From Bacillota bacterium (GTDB taxonomy: Bacteria; Bacillota; Bacilli; Paenibacillales; Paenibacillaceae), in contig JAEWPC010000063.1 in the NCBI GenBank assembly GCA_023460795.1, positions 49,408 through 113,407 of the forward strand: a DNA stretch of 64,000 nt, in the 5' to 3' direction. Shown here in pieces: positions 1-7,630 of this stretch (its first letter is position 1; the number at the start of each line of letters is the position of its first letter). A program made the position numbers and the translations under genes. The notes under the pieces were generated by a model. That model had not been told where the DNA came from, did no database searches, and saw only the letters and a list, made by a program, of their open reading frames with translations.

Positions 1-19
1 AAAACAACCCAACGAAACA

Positions 20-65
20 CAAAAAAACCGCCAAATTCGAATACGATCGTATTCGAATTTACGGT
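20..65 (-). terminator. Rho-independent terminator of the guanylate-kinase-like gene
   Basis: Positions 33-60 are a perfect 28-bp palindrome (arms AAATTCGAATACGA), extended by ACCG at 27-30 and CGGT at 62-65. Read on the minus strand the hairpin is followed by a run of seven T (positions 21-27). It lies about 30 bases beyond the stop codon of the minus-strand gene ending at 97. Confidence 0.85.
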
Positions 66-96
66 TTCATCGCAAGATCCAGCCTTGGCCGGAAGC

Positions 97-684
97 TTAA
101 TCCTTATCCACGAGATTTCTTTGCAAGTAGGTTTCCAGCACGTTCGTGATCTCATACGTCGTCTGCCCGAGATCGTAATTCTCGAAAGCATGCTCGCACA
201 AAGTCCGGTACGCCATCTCGTTGTCGTAGTGGCTCAGGTGCGCGGCGATCGTAGCCGGATCCAGCCCGAGCCGTTGCTGGCGCTCCTCGACGGTACGGCG
301 GTCGGCGTACACGAACAACCGGACGGCTTTGTCCCCATACACTTTCTTGAGAATGTCCGCGCCCTCTCGGTTCAAGATCAAATAGACGCAGCCTCGGGAA
401 TCGAGATGCTCCTCGACGTCTAGCCCGCGAATGCCGTAATGATGGCCGTCGATCGATACGCTCTCGAGAAACTCGCCCTGCCGCTCCATCTCTTCGTAAG
501 TCTTATGATCGATAAAATGATAGTCCTGCCCGTTCACTTCGCCGGGCCGCGGAGAGCGCGTGACATAAGATACGACCTTGGCGATTCCGAACGTCTGTCC
601 GACCGCCTCCGCGACGGATTTGCGTCCCGACCCATCCGGACCCGTAAATACGATAACGTGCTCCCGACCGTTAGATTCGTACAT
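97..684 (-). CDS. Guanylate kinase-like protein with an altered P-loop
   Basis: A 195-residue protein of the guanylate kinase fold. The GMP-binding half is well kept: SYVTRSPRPGE, then GQDYHF, GEFLE and G..YG follow in the usual order. The ATP-binding half is altered. The P-loop reads GPDGSGRKS, so Arg stands where the family has its Lys and the Lys is displaced by one, and the lid region (RQQRLGLDPAT) lacks the usual paired arginines. Eukaryotic MAGUK guanylate-kinase domains carry similar P-loop changes and bind rather than phosphorylate, so activity is uncertain. The ATG at 684 is chosen because AAGGGAG lies 9 bases upstream; the ATG at 693 is too close to it and a TTG at 711 lies before it. 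It has its own promoter (754-783) and terminator, so it is a single-gene unit. It is probably a paralogue, not the housekeeping gmk. Confidence 0.8.
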   Translation of the reverse strand: MYESNGREHVIVFTGPDGSGRKSVAEAVGQTFGIAKVVSYVTRSPRPGEVNGQDYHFIDHKTYEEMERQGEFLESVSIDGHHYGIRGLDVEEHLDSRGCVYLILNREGADILKKVYGDKAVRLFVYADRRTVEERQQRLGLDPATIAAHLSHYDNEMAYRTLCEHAFENYDLGQTTYEITNVLETYLQRNLVDKD

Positions 685-753
685 TCGCGTCATCTCCCTT
701 AGGTTATGCAACTGAGGTACGGTGCCAAATGCAGAATTGTCTGTTAATTACTC

Positions 754-783
754 ATTATAGCTTTAATTAACAGCTAGCGTCAA
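754..783 (-). promoter_or_regulatory. SigA-type promoter for the guanylate-kinase-like gene
   Basis: On the minus strand, TTGACG (778-783) and TATAAT (754-759) are separated by 18 bases, about 70 bases upstream of the start at 684. Confidence 0.7.
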
Positions 784-860
784 TTCAAGACATGCTATAA
801 GGGAGATTGCTCGACTTTGCTCGTCCATTCGACGTTTTCCATCGCCTATCTACCTTTACA

Positions 861-2147
861 TTATTCGCTGTACTCAAATACGACTTCATTCTCTATACGT
901 TTTAAGGCAGAAGCTATATCCGTATTGCCTGCAATAATTTCTTCCATCTCTCTTTCTCCAGTCTTGGTTAGGCATCTCTTATAGTCCTTACTCAAAGTTT
1001 CCATTAGTTCCCCGTAACTCAATAAATCAACAGACGAAGAAGGTTGATATAACGCTTCATAAGGCAATAACGTGGAGTTACCTGCAAAATCCGGTATTCT
1101 TGTTGTGATTTTTCCCTTTCCTTCGTACACGGGTTGCATTTTCTTGCCAAGAAGAAAGGAAAGAACCGAAAAGGCATTTTGTTGATTCGGCGAATTTCGA
1201 TTGATTGAAATCATCTCTTCAATTTGAATCGGGGACTTTGTTGAACCATTATTCGCAATAGGAAATGGACTATACGACCAAGAGAAGCTCAGTTGCTTAT
1301 TGTTTTCCGCCGCTTGCAGGGTATCAATATAAGAATTCGTTGTTATCGTTACGGCAGCTTTCCCCTGCGAGAAGCTGTCCAGAAATTTATTGTTTGTCTC
1401 ATTGTTAAATCTAATGACGTGATTCTTGAAGAGTTCAGTCATTGTCAATACCAGACTTTCCCAAGCCGGAGTAGCCAGCGTTGTTTTTTTACTTTTCAAA
1501 TCTGCAAATTTAATGCCCTGATCGACTCCGATTTTTAGAATAACGGACCACAAATCTCCTCCTTCAAATGTTAACCCCGCGATGTTTTCCCGATTCCCAG
1601 TAAACTTTCCTAACAATTCAAATAAACTATTCCAGTTTATCGGCGATGGCGGAACAATAATTCCAAGTTTATTAAAGATGTCATTATTGAAAAATATCAT
1701 ATTCGTGTTTACCGTGCTTGGAAGTCCATATATAGCATCATTATCATCTTGTATTTGATTAATGATATTTCGATTTAAATCCTCTAGTCGTAAGGAACCT
1801 GCTTTTAGACCGCTGTTCAATTCTTGCAATAAGTTTTTCTTTTGCAAGTATTGATACTGAGGTAGCTGCAAAAACAAGATGTCAGGTTTTTCGTCATTCA
1901 TAAGCTTCTCTATTTGAGCATTAGGCGGAATATTGCCAGCGAATGCCTGTTTTAAAGGTATTACATTGAAATCAAATTGCGGAAACTCCATGTTTAGGTA
2001 ACCACCGTAAGTATCCATAAAGGAACTTTTGTCCCAATAAAGTACTGAGATAGAGGACTTCTCCACCTTTTCCGGGCCGCTAAAGGAGCACCCGACTAGT
2101 CCTACTATTGAGCCAAGCATCAGTATAATTGAAAATACTTTGTTCAC
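861..2147 (-). CDS. Orphan extracellular solute-binding lipoprotein
   Basis: A 428-residue family-1-type extracellular solute-binding protein. It starts with a lipoprotein signal peptide ending in the lipobox LVGC, and has patterns common to sugar-binding proteins: KPDILFLQLPQ near the front, then YGLPSTVNTNMIFFN, GKAAVTITTNS and a late 'SVLSFLLGK' block. The start is a GTG at 2147, preceded by AGAGGGAG at good spacing; the reading frame extends further without a better signal. No permease or ATPase gene adjoins it, so its partner is elsewhere or it serves as a sensor or scavenger. Its base composition is clearly more AT-rich than that of the genes around it, which suggests recent acquisition. 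Substrate unknown. Confidence 0.85.
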   Translation of the reverse strand: MNKVFSIILMLGSIVGLVGCSFSGPEKVEKSSISVLYWDKSSFMDTYGGYLNMEFPQFDFNVIPLKQAFAGNIPPNAQIEKLMNDEKPDILFLQLPQYQYLQKKNLLQELNSGLKAGSLRLEDLNRNIINQIQDDNDAIYGLPSTVNTNMIFFNNDIFNKLGIIVPPSPINWNSLFELLGKFTGNRENIAGLTFEGGDLWSVILKIGVDQGIKFADLKSKKTTLATPAWESLVLTMTELFKNHVIRFNNETNNKFLDSFSQGKAAVTITTNSYIDTLQAAENNKQLSFSWSYSPFPIANNGSTKSPIQIEEMISINRNSPNQQNAFSVLSFLLGKKMQPVYEGKGKITTRIPDFAGNSTLLPYEALYQPSSSVDLLSYGELMETLSKDYKRCLTKTGEREMEEIIAGNTDIASALKRIENEVVFEYSE

Positions 2148-2269
2148 GTCACACTCCCTCTTTCTATCCAAATATAACATATTTTATACCGAAAAGTAAT
2201 TAGAAAGACGCCGGACAGCGTCCTTTGAATGGGCAGAAATTCGTTGGTGTCGGTGATGATTCTGTTCCA

Positions 2270-2460
2270 ATAACAACGATTTGCATTAAATTTGTCTACC
2301 ATGGCGTCACCTGATCTAAATAACAACGTTTTGCATTTATTTCTGATCCAAACCCATCATGTCTCGCAAATACGGTCACACAACTGTCGATTTGCTGTTA
2401 TTTGTTCAACTCCACTCCGCTTCCGAAAAAATAACTATCGATTTACTGTTATCCGCTCTC
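2270..2460. repeat. Intergenic repeat array, ~50-bp period (family 1)
   Basis: The 2148-2554 gap holds four copies of a short motif around CGATTTGC/CGATTTAC next to AATAACA or its complement. Copies are at about 2271 (AATAACAACGATTTGCATT), 2321 (AATAACAACGTTTTGCATT), 2388 (CGATTTGCTGTTATT) and 2439 (CGATTTACTGTTATC). Spacings are 50, 61 and 51 bases. The later two carry the AATAACA element in inverted orientation. No coding potential is evident. Apart from a terminator at 2508-2541 I see nothing else in the gap. Confidence 0.55.
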
Positions 2461-2507
2461 AGTTCCACCTCGAAGATTTATAAATTTCTATGATGTTAAC
2501 AAAGAAC

Positions 2508-2541
2508 GACCGTTTACTCCGATAATTCGGAATAAACGGTC
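2508..2541 (-). terminator. Terminator of the sigma/NfeD/SPFH cluster
   Basis: GACCGTTTA and CGG.. arms pair with TAAACGGTC around an AATT loop, followed on the minus strand by GTTCTTTGTT. It lies 14 bases past the SPFH gene. Confidence 0.7.
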
Positions 2542-2554
2542 GCGTTTCCATACT

Positions 2555-3484
2555 TTATTTCTTGTTAGCCTTGAACACTTCGGCGATCGCGCCTATGCTG
2601 CCCAGCGTATCGGCCGCGCTGACGGGGAGGAACACTTTGTTGGCCGGACCCTTGGCGACCTCCTCGAGCGCTTCGAACGACCGGTAGGCGAGCACGGTCT
2701 CATCCAGTCCGGAGGCTCGCAGCAGCTCGATCCGCGACTTCTCCGCTTCAGCGACCGCTTGGATCGCCTTCGCTTGGCCTTGCGCCTCCAGCTCTTGCGC
2801 TTGCCGCAGTCCTTCCGCCTGGCGAATGCGGGCTTCCTTGTCGCCTTCCGCCTTCAGAATCTTGCTCTGCTTGTCGCCTTCGGCTCGAAGGATGACGTCC
2901 TGCTTCGCCGCTTCCGCCTCCAGGACGATCGCGCGCTTGCTCCGCTCCGCCTTCATCTGCTTATCCATCGCCTCTTGGATGTCGGCGGGCGGCTTGATAT
3001 CGAGCACTTCGACGCGTTCGATGCGCACGCCCCACTTCTCGGTCGCCTCGTCTAACGCCAAGCGGATGTTGGACGATATTTTCTCGCGTCCGGATAGCGT
3101 CTCGTCTAGCTCCATTTTCCCGATAATCTGCCGCATGGTCGCCGTCGTAATGTTCCTCACGCCGTTGACGTAGTCGGAGATGCCGTACGTCGCCTGCTCG
3201 GGAGAGATGATCTGATAGAAGATAATCGAATCGATAAGTACTTGTACGTTGTCCTTCGTGATGACGGTCTGCGGCGGCACGTTCGACTGCTGGATGCGAA
3301 GATCGTGATACACCCGGACATGATCGATGATCGGTACGAGGATATTAATCCCAGGCGTCAGCAGCCGATTGAACTTCCCGAGCCTCTCGACGACTCCGAC
3401 GCGCTGTTGGGGTACGATCTTGACGGTCATGGCGATGAAGATAACGATAACGGCTACGATCACAACCGCGATTACGAGTCCCAT
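2555..3484 (-). CDS. SPFH/band 7 (stomatin, QmcA-type) membrane protein
   Basis: A 309-residue protein with one N-terminal membrane segment (about residues 3-23), then the SPFH domain beginning VPQQRVGVVERLGKF and including RNITTATMRQIIGKMELDETL and VEVLDIKPPADIQEAM. A long charged coiled coil follows (KAERSKRAIVLEAEAAKQ, then repeats of ILKAEGDK / RQAEG). This is the layout of QmcA/YbbK and paraslipins, which form oligomeric membrane scaffolds. The NfeD-like partner is immediately upstream with 3 bases between the genes, as in qmcA-ybbJ pairs. The start has GGAGG at 8 bases. It is not a flotillin: the tail lacks the flotillin repeats and the length is shorter. Confidence 0.9.
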   Translation of the reverse strand: MGLVIAVVIVAVIVIFIAMTVKIVPQQRVGVVERLGKFNRLLTPGINILVPIIDHVRVYHDLRIQQSNVPPQTVITKDNVQVLIDSIIFYQIISPEQATYGISDYVNGVRNITTATMRQIIGKMELDETLSGREKISSNIRLALDEATEKWGVRIERVEVLDIKPPADIQEAMDKQMKAERSKRAIVLEAEAAKQDVILRAEGDKQSKILKAEGDKEARIRQAEGLRQAQELEAQGQAKAIQAVAEAEKSRIELLRASGLDETVLAYRSFEALEEVAKGPANKVFLPVSAADTLGSIGAIAEVFKANKK

Positions 3485-3487
3485 ACG

Positions 3488-3916
3488 TCATTCCTCCCAC
3501 TTCTTCACTTCGAGCACGGTCGTGCCTCTCCCGATGACGCGCACTTTCTCGTCTTTAGGCAGCCGTTGCTTCGATATGGCGCTCCATGTGTCTCCCCCGA
3601 TCTTGACGATACCGGGCGCGCCGTCAGCGATTTCTTCCGTCACGATGCCCGGTTTGCCGATCAGCTCGAGGGCGGCGTCGCTAAAGCCTTTGGATTGCCG
3701 GAACTTGCGCGTCAACGGTTTCGTGTACAATGTCAGAAGCAGCGCGACCACCCCTCCGGCGATCGCTTGCACCGAAAACGCGTCAGGCAGCGGCAGCGCC
3801 ACGATAGCCGCGACGATCGCCCCGATTCCGAGCCATAAGAGATAGAATGTAAGCGTTACCATCTCTAGAATGATCAAAGCGCCGGCAACGATTAGCCAAA
3901 TCGCCCACCAGTCCAT
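3488..3916 (-). CDS. NfeD-like membrane protein
   Basis: A 142-residue protein of the short NfeD type. Three or so hydrophobic segments fill the first half (AIWLIVAGALIILEMVTLT, then WLGIGAIVAAIVALPL, then AIAGGVVALLLTLY). The C-terminal half is a small beta-barrel OB-like domain with GKPGIVTEEIADGAPGIVKIGGDTW and VRVIGRGTTVLEV. NfeD proteins pair with SPFH proteins, and here it overlaps the ribosome binding region of the SPFH gene, so the two are translated together. It follows the sigma-factor gene by 20 bases, so all three are likely one transcript. Confidence 0.9.
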   Translation of the reverse strand: MDWWAIWLIVAGALIILEMVTLTFYLLWLGIGAIVAAIVALPLPDAFSVQAIAGGVVALLLTLYTKPLTRKFRQSKGFSDAALELIGKPGIVTEEIADGAPGIVKIGGDTWSAISKQRLPKDEKVRVIGRGTTVLEVKKWEE

Positions 3917-3936
3917 CCCGTCACCCCTTCACGTCG

Positions 3937-4521
3937 TTAGACAAACAGCATGCCCGGCGCGGTCAATAAAGCCACGACCCATTTCTTCTTCAGTTGTTGC
4001 CTCGCGCGGGACAATCGGGACTTGATCGTCCCTTCGGGCAGCTTCGTCAGCTGGCTGATCTCCGTCAGCGAGAGGTCCTCCATATAGCGGTTGTACAGAA
4101 TCTCCCGATCTTTGGCCCGAAGGGTGGCGAGCAATCGTCTGAACTCCTCCGCCTGCTCCCTCTCTAGACATTCCTCTTCCGGGCTTCGGCCCGCGGCTTG
4201 AGGGCGGACGAACTCATGGTCATGCGCCGCCAGCTGCTGAGGGCGAGCCTTCTTCCTTCTAATGAGATCGAGACATAAATTCTTCGTGATCTGGTGAATC
4301 CATGTCGTGAATTTCTTGCTTTCGTCGTACTTGTCGATATGCAGCAGCACGCGGATGAACGTCTCCTGAATCATATCCTCGCATTCCTGCCGGTTCTTCA
4401 GGAGCCGATGGGCAAGCGAGAACAGACTGTTATAGTACTGGTTCATCAACTCCGTGAACGCGGTGGAATCGGGATCCCCCGCTTTGATCTGCCGAACTAA
4501 CGCCGCCGTATTCATCCTCAT
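3937..4521 (-). CDS. ECF-type RNA polymerase sigma factor
   Basis: A 194-residue group 4 sigma factor. Region 2 covers about residues 20-90 (YYNSLFSLAHRLLKNRQ, then DMIQETFIRVLLHIDKYD and FTTWIHQITKNLCLDLIRRKK). A charged linker follows, then region 4 at about 125-180 (EREILYNRY-like segment, MEDLSLTEISQL, LPEGTIKSRLSRARQQLKKK). It resembles SigW in overall shape. No anti-sigma gene adjoins it; downstream are NfeD and SPFH genes. In Bacillus subtilis an NfeD/flotillin operon is under SigW, so a shared envelope-stress role is a reasonable inference. Two close starts (4521 and 4515) exist; 4521 is kept because the second sits directly against its only SD-like bases. Confidence 0.88.
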   Translation of the reverse strand: MRMNTAALVRQIKAGDPDSTAFTELMNQYYNSLFSLAHRLLKNRQECEDMIQETFIRVLLHIDKYDESKKFTTWIHQITKNLCLDLIRRKKARPQQLAAHDHEFVRPQAAGRSPEEECLEREQAEEFRRLLATLRAKDREILYNRYMEDLSLTEISQLTKLPEGTIKSRLSRARQQLKKKWVVALLTAPGMLFV

Positions 4522-4708
4522 CGCCCGCTTCCCGTATATGCCTTCGGAATCCTTTACCCGATTTTACCAAAATCTCGACTCTACGAATATATGAAAATTG
4601 TACGCCGAAGGCCGCCTTCGCGCAAATCGCGGGGCTTTCCTGATATATATGAGCGTTACGTGCACGGTATGTGGAAAATGATGGGCCCGAAGCATGCCGC
4701 CGGACGAA

Positions 4709-4908
4709 CAATCCACGCTTGCGAGACGCTACAACGTTCTGCAGGACTGTTACAGCAACAAACCACGCTTGCGCGGAGCTGCAACGGTCTGCGAGACCGT
4801 TATAGCAACAATCCACGCTTTCACGACGCTGCAACGTTCTGCGAGACCGTTACAACAGCAATCCACGCTTGCACGGGGCTGCAACGTTCTGCTAGACCGT
4901 TACGGGCA
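4709..4908. repeat. Tandem repeat, four 50-bp units (family 2)
   Basis: Four head-to-tail units of exactly 50 bases start at 4709, 4759, 4809 and 4859. Each begins CAATCCACGCTTGC (with small changes) and contains an internal hairpin. In unit 2 the hairpin is CTGCAACGGTCT-GCG-AGACCGTTACAG, a 12-bp stem with one G-T wobble and a 3-base loop. Reading frames through the array are open but repetitive and lack a ribosome binding site. The rest of the 4522-5010 gap shows only the terminator at 4953-4999. Confidence 0.85.
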
Positions 4909-4952
4909 CTCCGCTTCATTCACAAATTGGAGTGGATCCTATTCGCCTAAAC

Positions 4953-4999
4953 AACGAGAAAAACGACCGGTCCCGTCCGTCGCCGGAGGTCCGGTCGTT
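4953..4999 (-). terminator. Terminator of the terC-like gene
   Basis: AACGACCGG (4962-4970) pairs with CCGGTCGTT (4991-4999); on the minus strand the stem is followed by TTTTTCTCGTT. It lies 12 bases beyond the stop codon of the gene ending at 5011. Confidence 0.8.
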
Positions 5000-5010
5000 G
5001 CCTAGATCCG

Positions 5011-5697
5011 TTACCGCGTGTTGCTTCCGATCGGCTTACGTCGGCTTTGCTTCAGCTTGAGTACCCCGACGATCAATATCCCTGCGGCGAACACGATCGG
5101 CACGACGTAGTGCAGGCCGGACAGCCACGGCTTGACCCATCGCTGTACGACTTCGTCGGAGATGATCATCTCTCCAGACGTGTAACCGAGCAGTCCGGCG
5201 CCGAGCACGACGATAATCGGGAACTGTTTCATTAGATTCGTTAGCAGTTGGCTGCACCATACGATCAGCGGGATGCTGACCCCGAGACCGATGCCGATGA
5301 GCAGCCAGTCGCCGTTCGCGACGCCCGCCACCGCCACCACGTTGTCCAAGCTCATGACGACGTCCGCGACGACGATCGTCTTGACGGCTTGCCCGATCGA
5401 TAGGCCGCCTTTGTCGATTTCTTCTTCCTCTTCGTCCATGAGCAGCTTAACCGCGATGTATAGCAGCAGCAATCCTCCAAGCGCTTCCACCATCGGGATA
5501 CGCAGCAGCCATACGGCGACGAAGGTTAGCACGAGACGCAAGCCGACGGCGCCGAACGTCCCCCAGAATATCGCTTTCTTCTGCTGCTCCGGCCTTAAAT
5601 TCCGGCACGCCATCGCGATGACGACCGCGTTGTCGCCGCTCAGCACAATATTGACCAATATAATTTCGGCTAGCCCCAGCCACCACTCTGTACTCAT
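5011..5697 (-). CDS. TerC family integral membrane protein (YjbE/YkoY type)
   Basis: A 228-residue protein with about seven membrane segments. The two family motifs are present: NIVLSGDNAVVIAMACRNL near the start and VADVVMSLDNVVAVAGVANG in the middle, each with the paired Asp-Asn thought to bind metal. An acidic cytoplasmic loop (MDEEEEEIDKG) separates them. Members of this family export manganese or serve metallated secreted enzymes. Only 54 bases lie between its start and the end of the upstream sugar operon, which is too little for the Mn-sensing yybP-ykoY riboswitch that often precedes such genes. Transcription may therefore read through from the operon or start in that short gap. Confidence 0.88.
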   Translation of the reverse strand: MSTEWWLGLAEIILVNIVLSGDNAVVIAMACRNLRPEQQKKAIFWGTFGAVGLRLVLTFVAVWLLRIPMVEALGGLLLLYIAVKLLMDEEEEEIDKGGLSIGQAVKTIVVADVVMSLDNVVAVAGVANGDWLLIGIGLGVSIPLIVWCSQLLTNLMKQFPIIVVLGAGLLGYTSGEMIISDEVVQRWVKPWLSGLHYVVPIVFAAGILIVGVLKLKQSRRKPIGSNTR

Positions 5698-5751
5698 CGT
5701 TTTCCCCGCTTTGCTTGTCTCTCGGGTTTATTATTGCCTATCCGGCAAAAT

Positions 5752-7617
5752 TTAGCGAGAGCCGTTCAGCGGAATGTCGAGCATGCACCCGGTGTCGATT
5801 AAGGTGATCCGATAATATTGCGAATGCGATTCGATCTTGTAAAAGCTGCGCCACCCGTCCGCACGCTCGTCGGTCAGGCGCGCTCCCCTAGCCGGCCGAC
5901 CCACGACGGCGGACAGCAACCAGTGAACGCCGGGGGCTAGCCGGGCTGTTAACGTCGGAATCGCGGTGCGGGGGTGAAGCACGTTCGTGTTCGCCTGCGG
6001 CCGAATCAGCTCCGGCGTTCGTTCGCCCCCCGGCAAATTCACGATTCCGCTTACGCCGGCCGGCCCTCGCGCGATGACGCTGTCCGCATCGCATGCCGAG
6101 GCGACGCCTTCCTCCAGCTTCAGCGCGAAGCCGCCTTCCGCGGCATCCAGCTCCCGCTCGGTTTCAACCCGATGCAAGCGCAAATGCCAAGGAAGTCCGG
6201 CGATCAGCCACGTGCGCACTTCCACGTCGCCCCACGGCTTCCATCTCGCGTAGAGGACGTTGCCGTCGATTCTCGTCTCCTCGTTCATCCGCCTGACCCG
6301 GTAGAGGTTATCCCCTTCGCTCAGGGCCAGCATGTTGTCGAAAGCGCCTTGGGCGAGCCCCCATTCGGCTCGCGGAACGCTGAAGCCGAACGCGGTCGAA
6401 TAGACGAATTTCTCGTACTTGGCGGACGTATGCGTATGCTCGTTCGTCGAGCGGTGACCGGAATTGAAGGCGGTCACATGATCGGTCTCCGCGTCCCTGC
6501 ATACGACCAGATGCGGTTCCGCTTGCACGGTCACGGCCGGCTGAGCAGGCAGCGGGAGCTCCTCCGCCTGCCAGAACGAATGATCGTCCGGCAGCGCGAG
6601 CGGCATGAACGCTTTGCATGCCCAATACGGGGAACCGGGCGCATTATAATTCTCGGCCATGACGAGGTTCGGATAAGCGTATCCGATCGTCAGCACGCCG
6701 TCCGGGCCGAAGATCGGCTGCTTGAACCACTGGCGAAGATGCCTCAGAAGAAGCCCCTTCAACACGCCGTAAGGCAGCGCTTCCTCTTCCGCGAACGCAA
6801 GCGCGCCCCAGAACGCGCCTTGCGAGAAGCGATACGACAGGCTTCGGCCGTACGGCAGCGCGGCTCCGTCCTCCGCGAACCATCGGACGAAGCCGCCGGC
6901 GAATGCCGCCGCCCGCTCCCGGAAGCGCGAGGTACGCTCCGGATCTTCGTCCTTTATCAGTTTGGCGTACAGGAGCCCGTAGTAGTGGATCGCGAACGGA
7001 ACGTAGTAATCGCTGTGAGCCCCGATGCCGTCGGCATACCAGCCTTCTCCGACATAGAACTGTTCGATCCTCCGCAGGTCGCTCTCCATCCGTCCCGCGT
7101 CGTAGGGTCTGCCGACCGCGCGGAAACCCAGATTAACGATCACGCGGAAGAACAGCCAGTTGCAGTCCCACACCGGATGCTCGTTGATCTGATTCAACCA
7201 GGCGTACAGCCTGTCTTTCGCCTGCGGCGGCAGCGGTTCCCAGAGCCGCTCGGGAGCGAGCGCCAGCGCGTAGCCGAACGCGGCCATCTCCACGAACCGT
7301 TGATCGTAGTCGCCGGCAGCGCCCCAGTATTCGGGATGCTCCGGATTCGTACCGTTAGCGAGACCTTGGAGGCAAATACGCTCCAGCTCGGCATCCGATC
7401 CGCCGCCCGCGATCACGGGAACGAGTCCCCACAACACGCGGGAGAACCCTTCCATGTATCCGACCTCGGGCGAGTAGCTCGTTCCGGTCGCGCCTAACCG
7501 CAGCTGCGCTCCGCCTTCGCTATAGTACGGGTGCAGCGGCTCGGTTAACTGCCTGAAAGCAAGCTGCAGATCGGCTTTCGTGCGCAGCGGATTGTCTGCG
7601 AGAGGGTGCCTGTTCAT
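5752..7617 (-). CDS. DUF2264 domain protein
   Basis: A 621-residue protein matching the DUF2264 family: opening NPLRTKADLQLAFRQL, then YSPEVGYMEGFSRVLWGLVP, YWGAAGDYDQRFVEMAAFGY, CNWLFFRVIVNLGF and GWYADGIGAHSDYYVPFA. The front two-thirds is an alpha-toroid of the kind found in polysaccharide lyases and hydrolases; the rear is beta-rich with TAFNSGHRSTNEHTH. No signal peptide, so it is cytoplasmic. It is the last gene of the operon, 13 bases after the GH88 gene. The biochemical role of the family is not settled; context points to processing uronic-acid oligosaccharides. Confidence 0.88.
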   Translation of the reverse strand: MNRHPLADNPLRTKADLQLAFRQLTEPLHPYYSEGGAQLRLGATGTSYSPEVGYMEGFSRVLWGLVPVIAGGGSDAELERICLQGLANGTNPEHPEYWGAAGDYDQRFVEMAAFGYALALAPERLWEPLPPQAKDRLYAWLNQINEHPVWDCNWLFFRVIVNLGFRAVGRPYDAGRMESDLRRIEQFYVGEGWYADGIGAHSDYYVPFAIHYYGLLYAKLIKDEDPERTSRFRERAAAFAGGFVRWFAEDGAALPYGRSLSYRFSQGAFWGALAFAEEEALPYGVLKGLLLRHLRQWFKQPIFGPDGVLTIGYAYPNLVMAENYNAPGSPYWACKAFMPLALPDDHSFWQAEELPLPAQPAVTVQAEPHLVVCRDAETDHVTAFNSGHRSTNEHTHTSAKYEKFVYSTAFGFSVPRAEWGLAQGAFDNMLALSEGDNLYRVRRMNEETRIDGNVLYARWKPWGDVEVRTWLIAGLPWHLRLHRVETERELDAAEGGFALKLEEGVASACDADSVIARGPAGVSGIVNLPGGERTPELIRPQANTNVLHPRTAIPTLTARLAPGVHWLLSAVVGRPARGARLTDERADGWRSFYKIESHSQYYRITLIDTGCMLDIPLNGSR

Positions 7618-7630
7618 GCCGGTCTTCCCC

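Noticed and set aside
4709..4908. CRISPR array
   Set aside because: Units are tandem without unique spacers, the period is 50 bp including the whole unit, and there are no cas genes. The same holds for the other repeat arrays.
4591..5005. Repetitive short protein read through the 50-bp repeats
   Set aside because: No ribosome binding site; the frame is open because the unit lacks stops, and the 50-bp period changes frame at each unit.
5698..5751. yybP-ykoY Mn riboswitch before the TerC gene
   Set aside because: Only 54 bases are available and the conserved riboswitch loops are not visible.
5974..7497. Long plus-strand open frame of 507 codons
   Set aside because: It is antisense to the DUF2264 gene; Arg/Pro/Val-rich composition and no ribosome binding site. 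Open only because of the codon use of the real gene.
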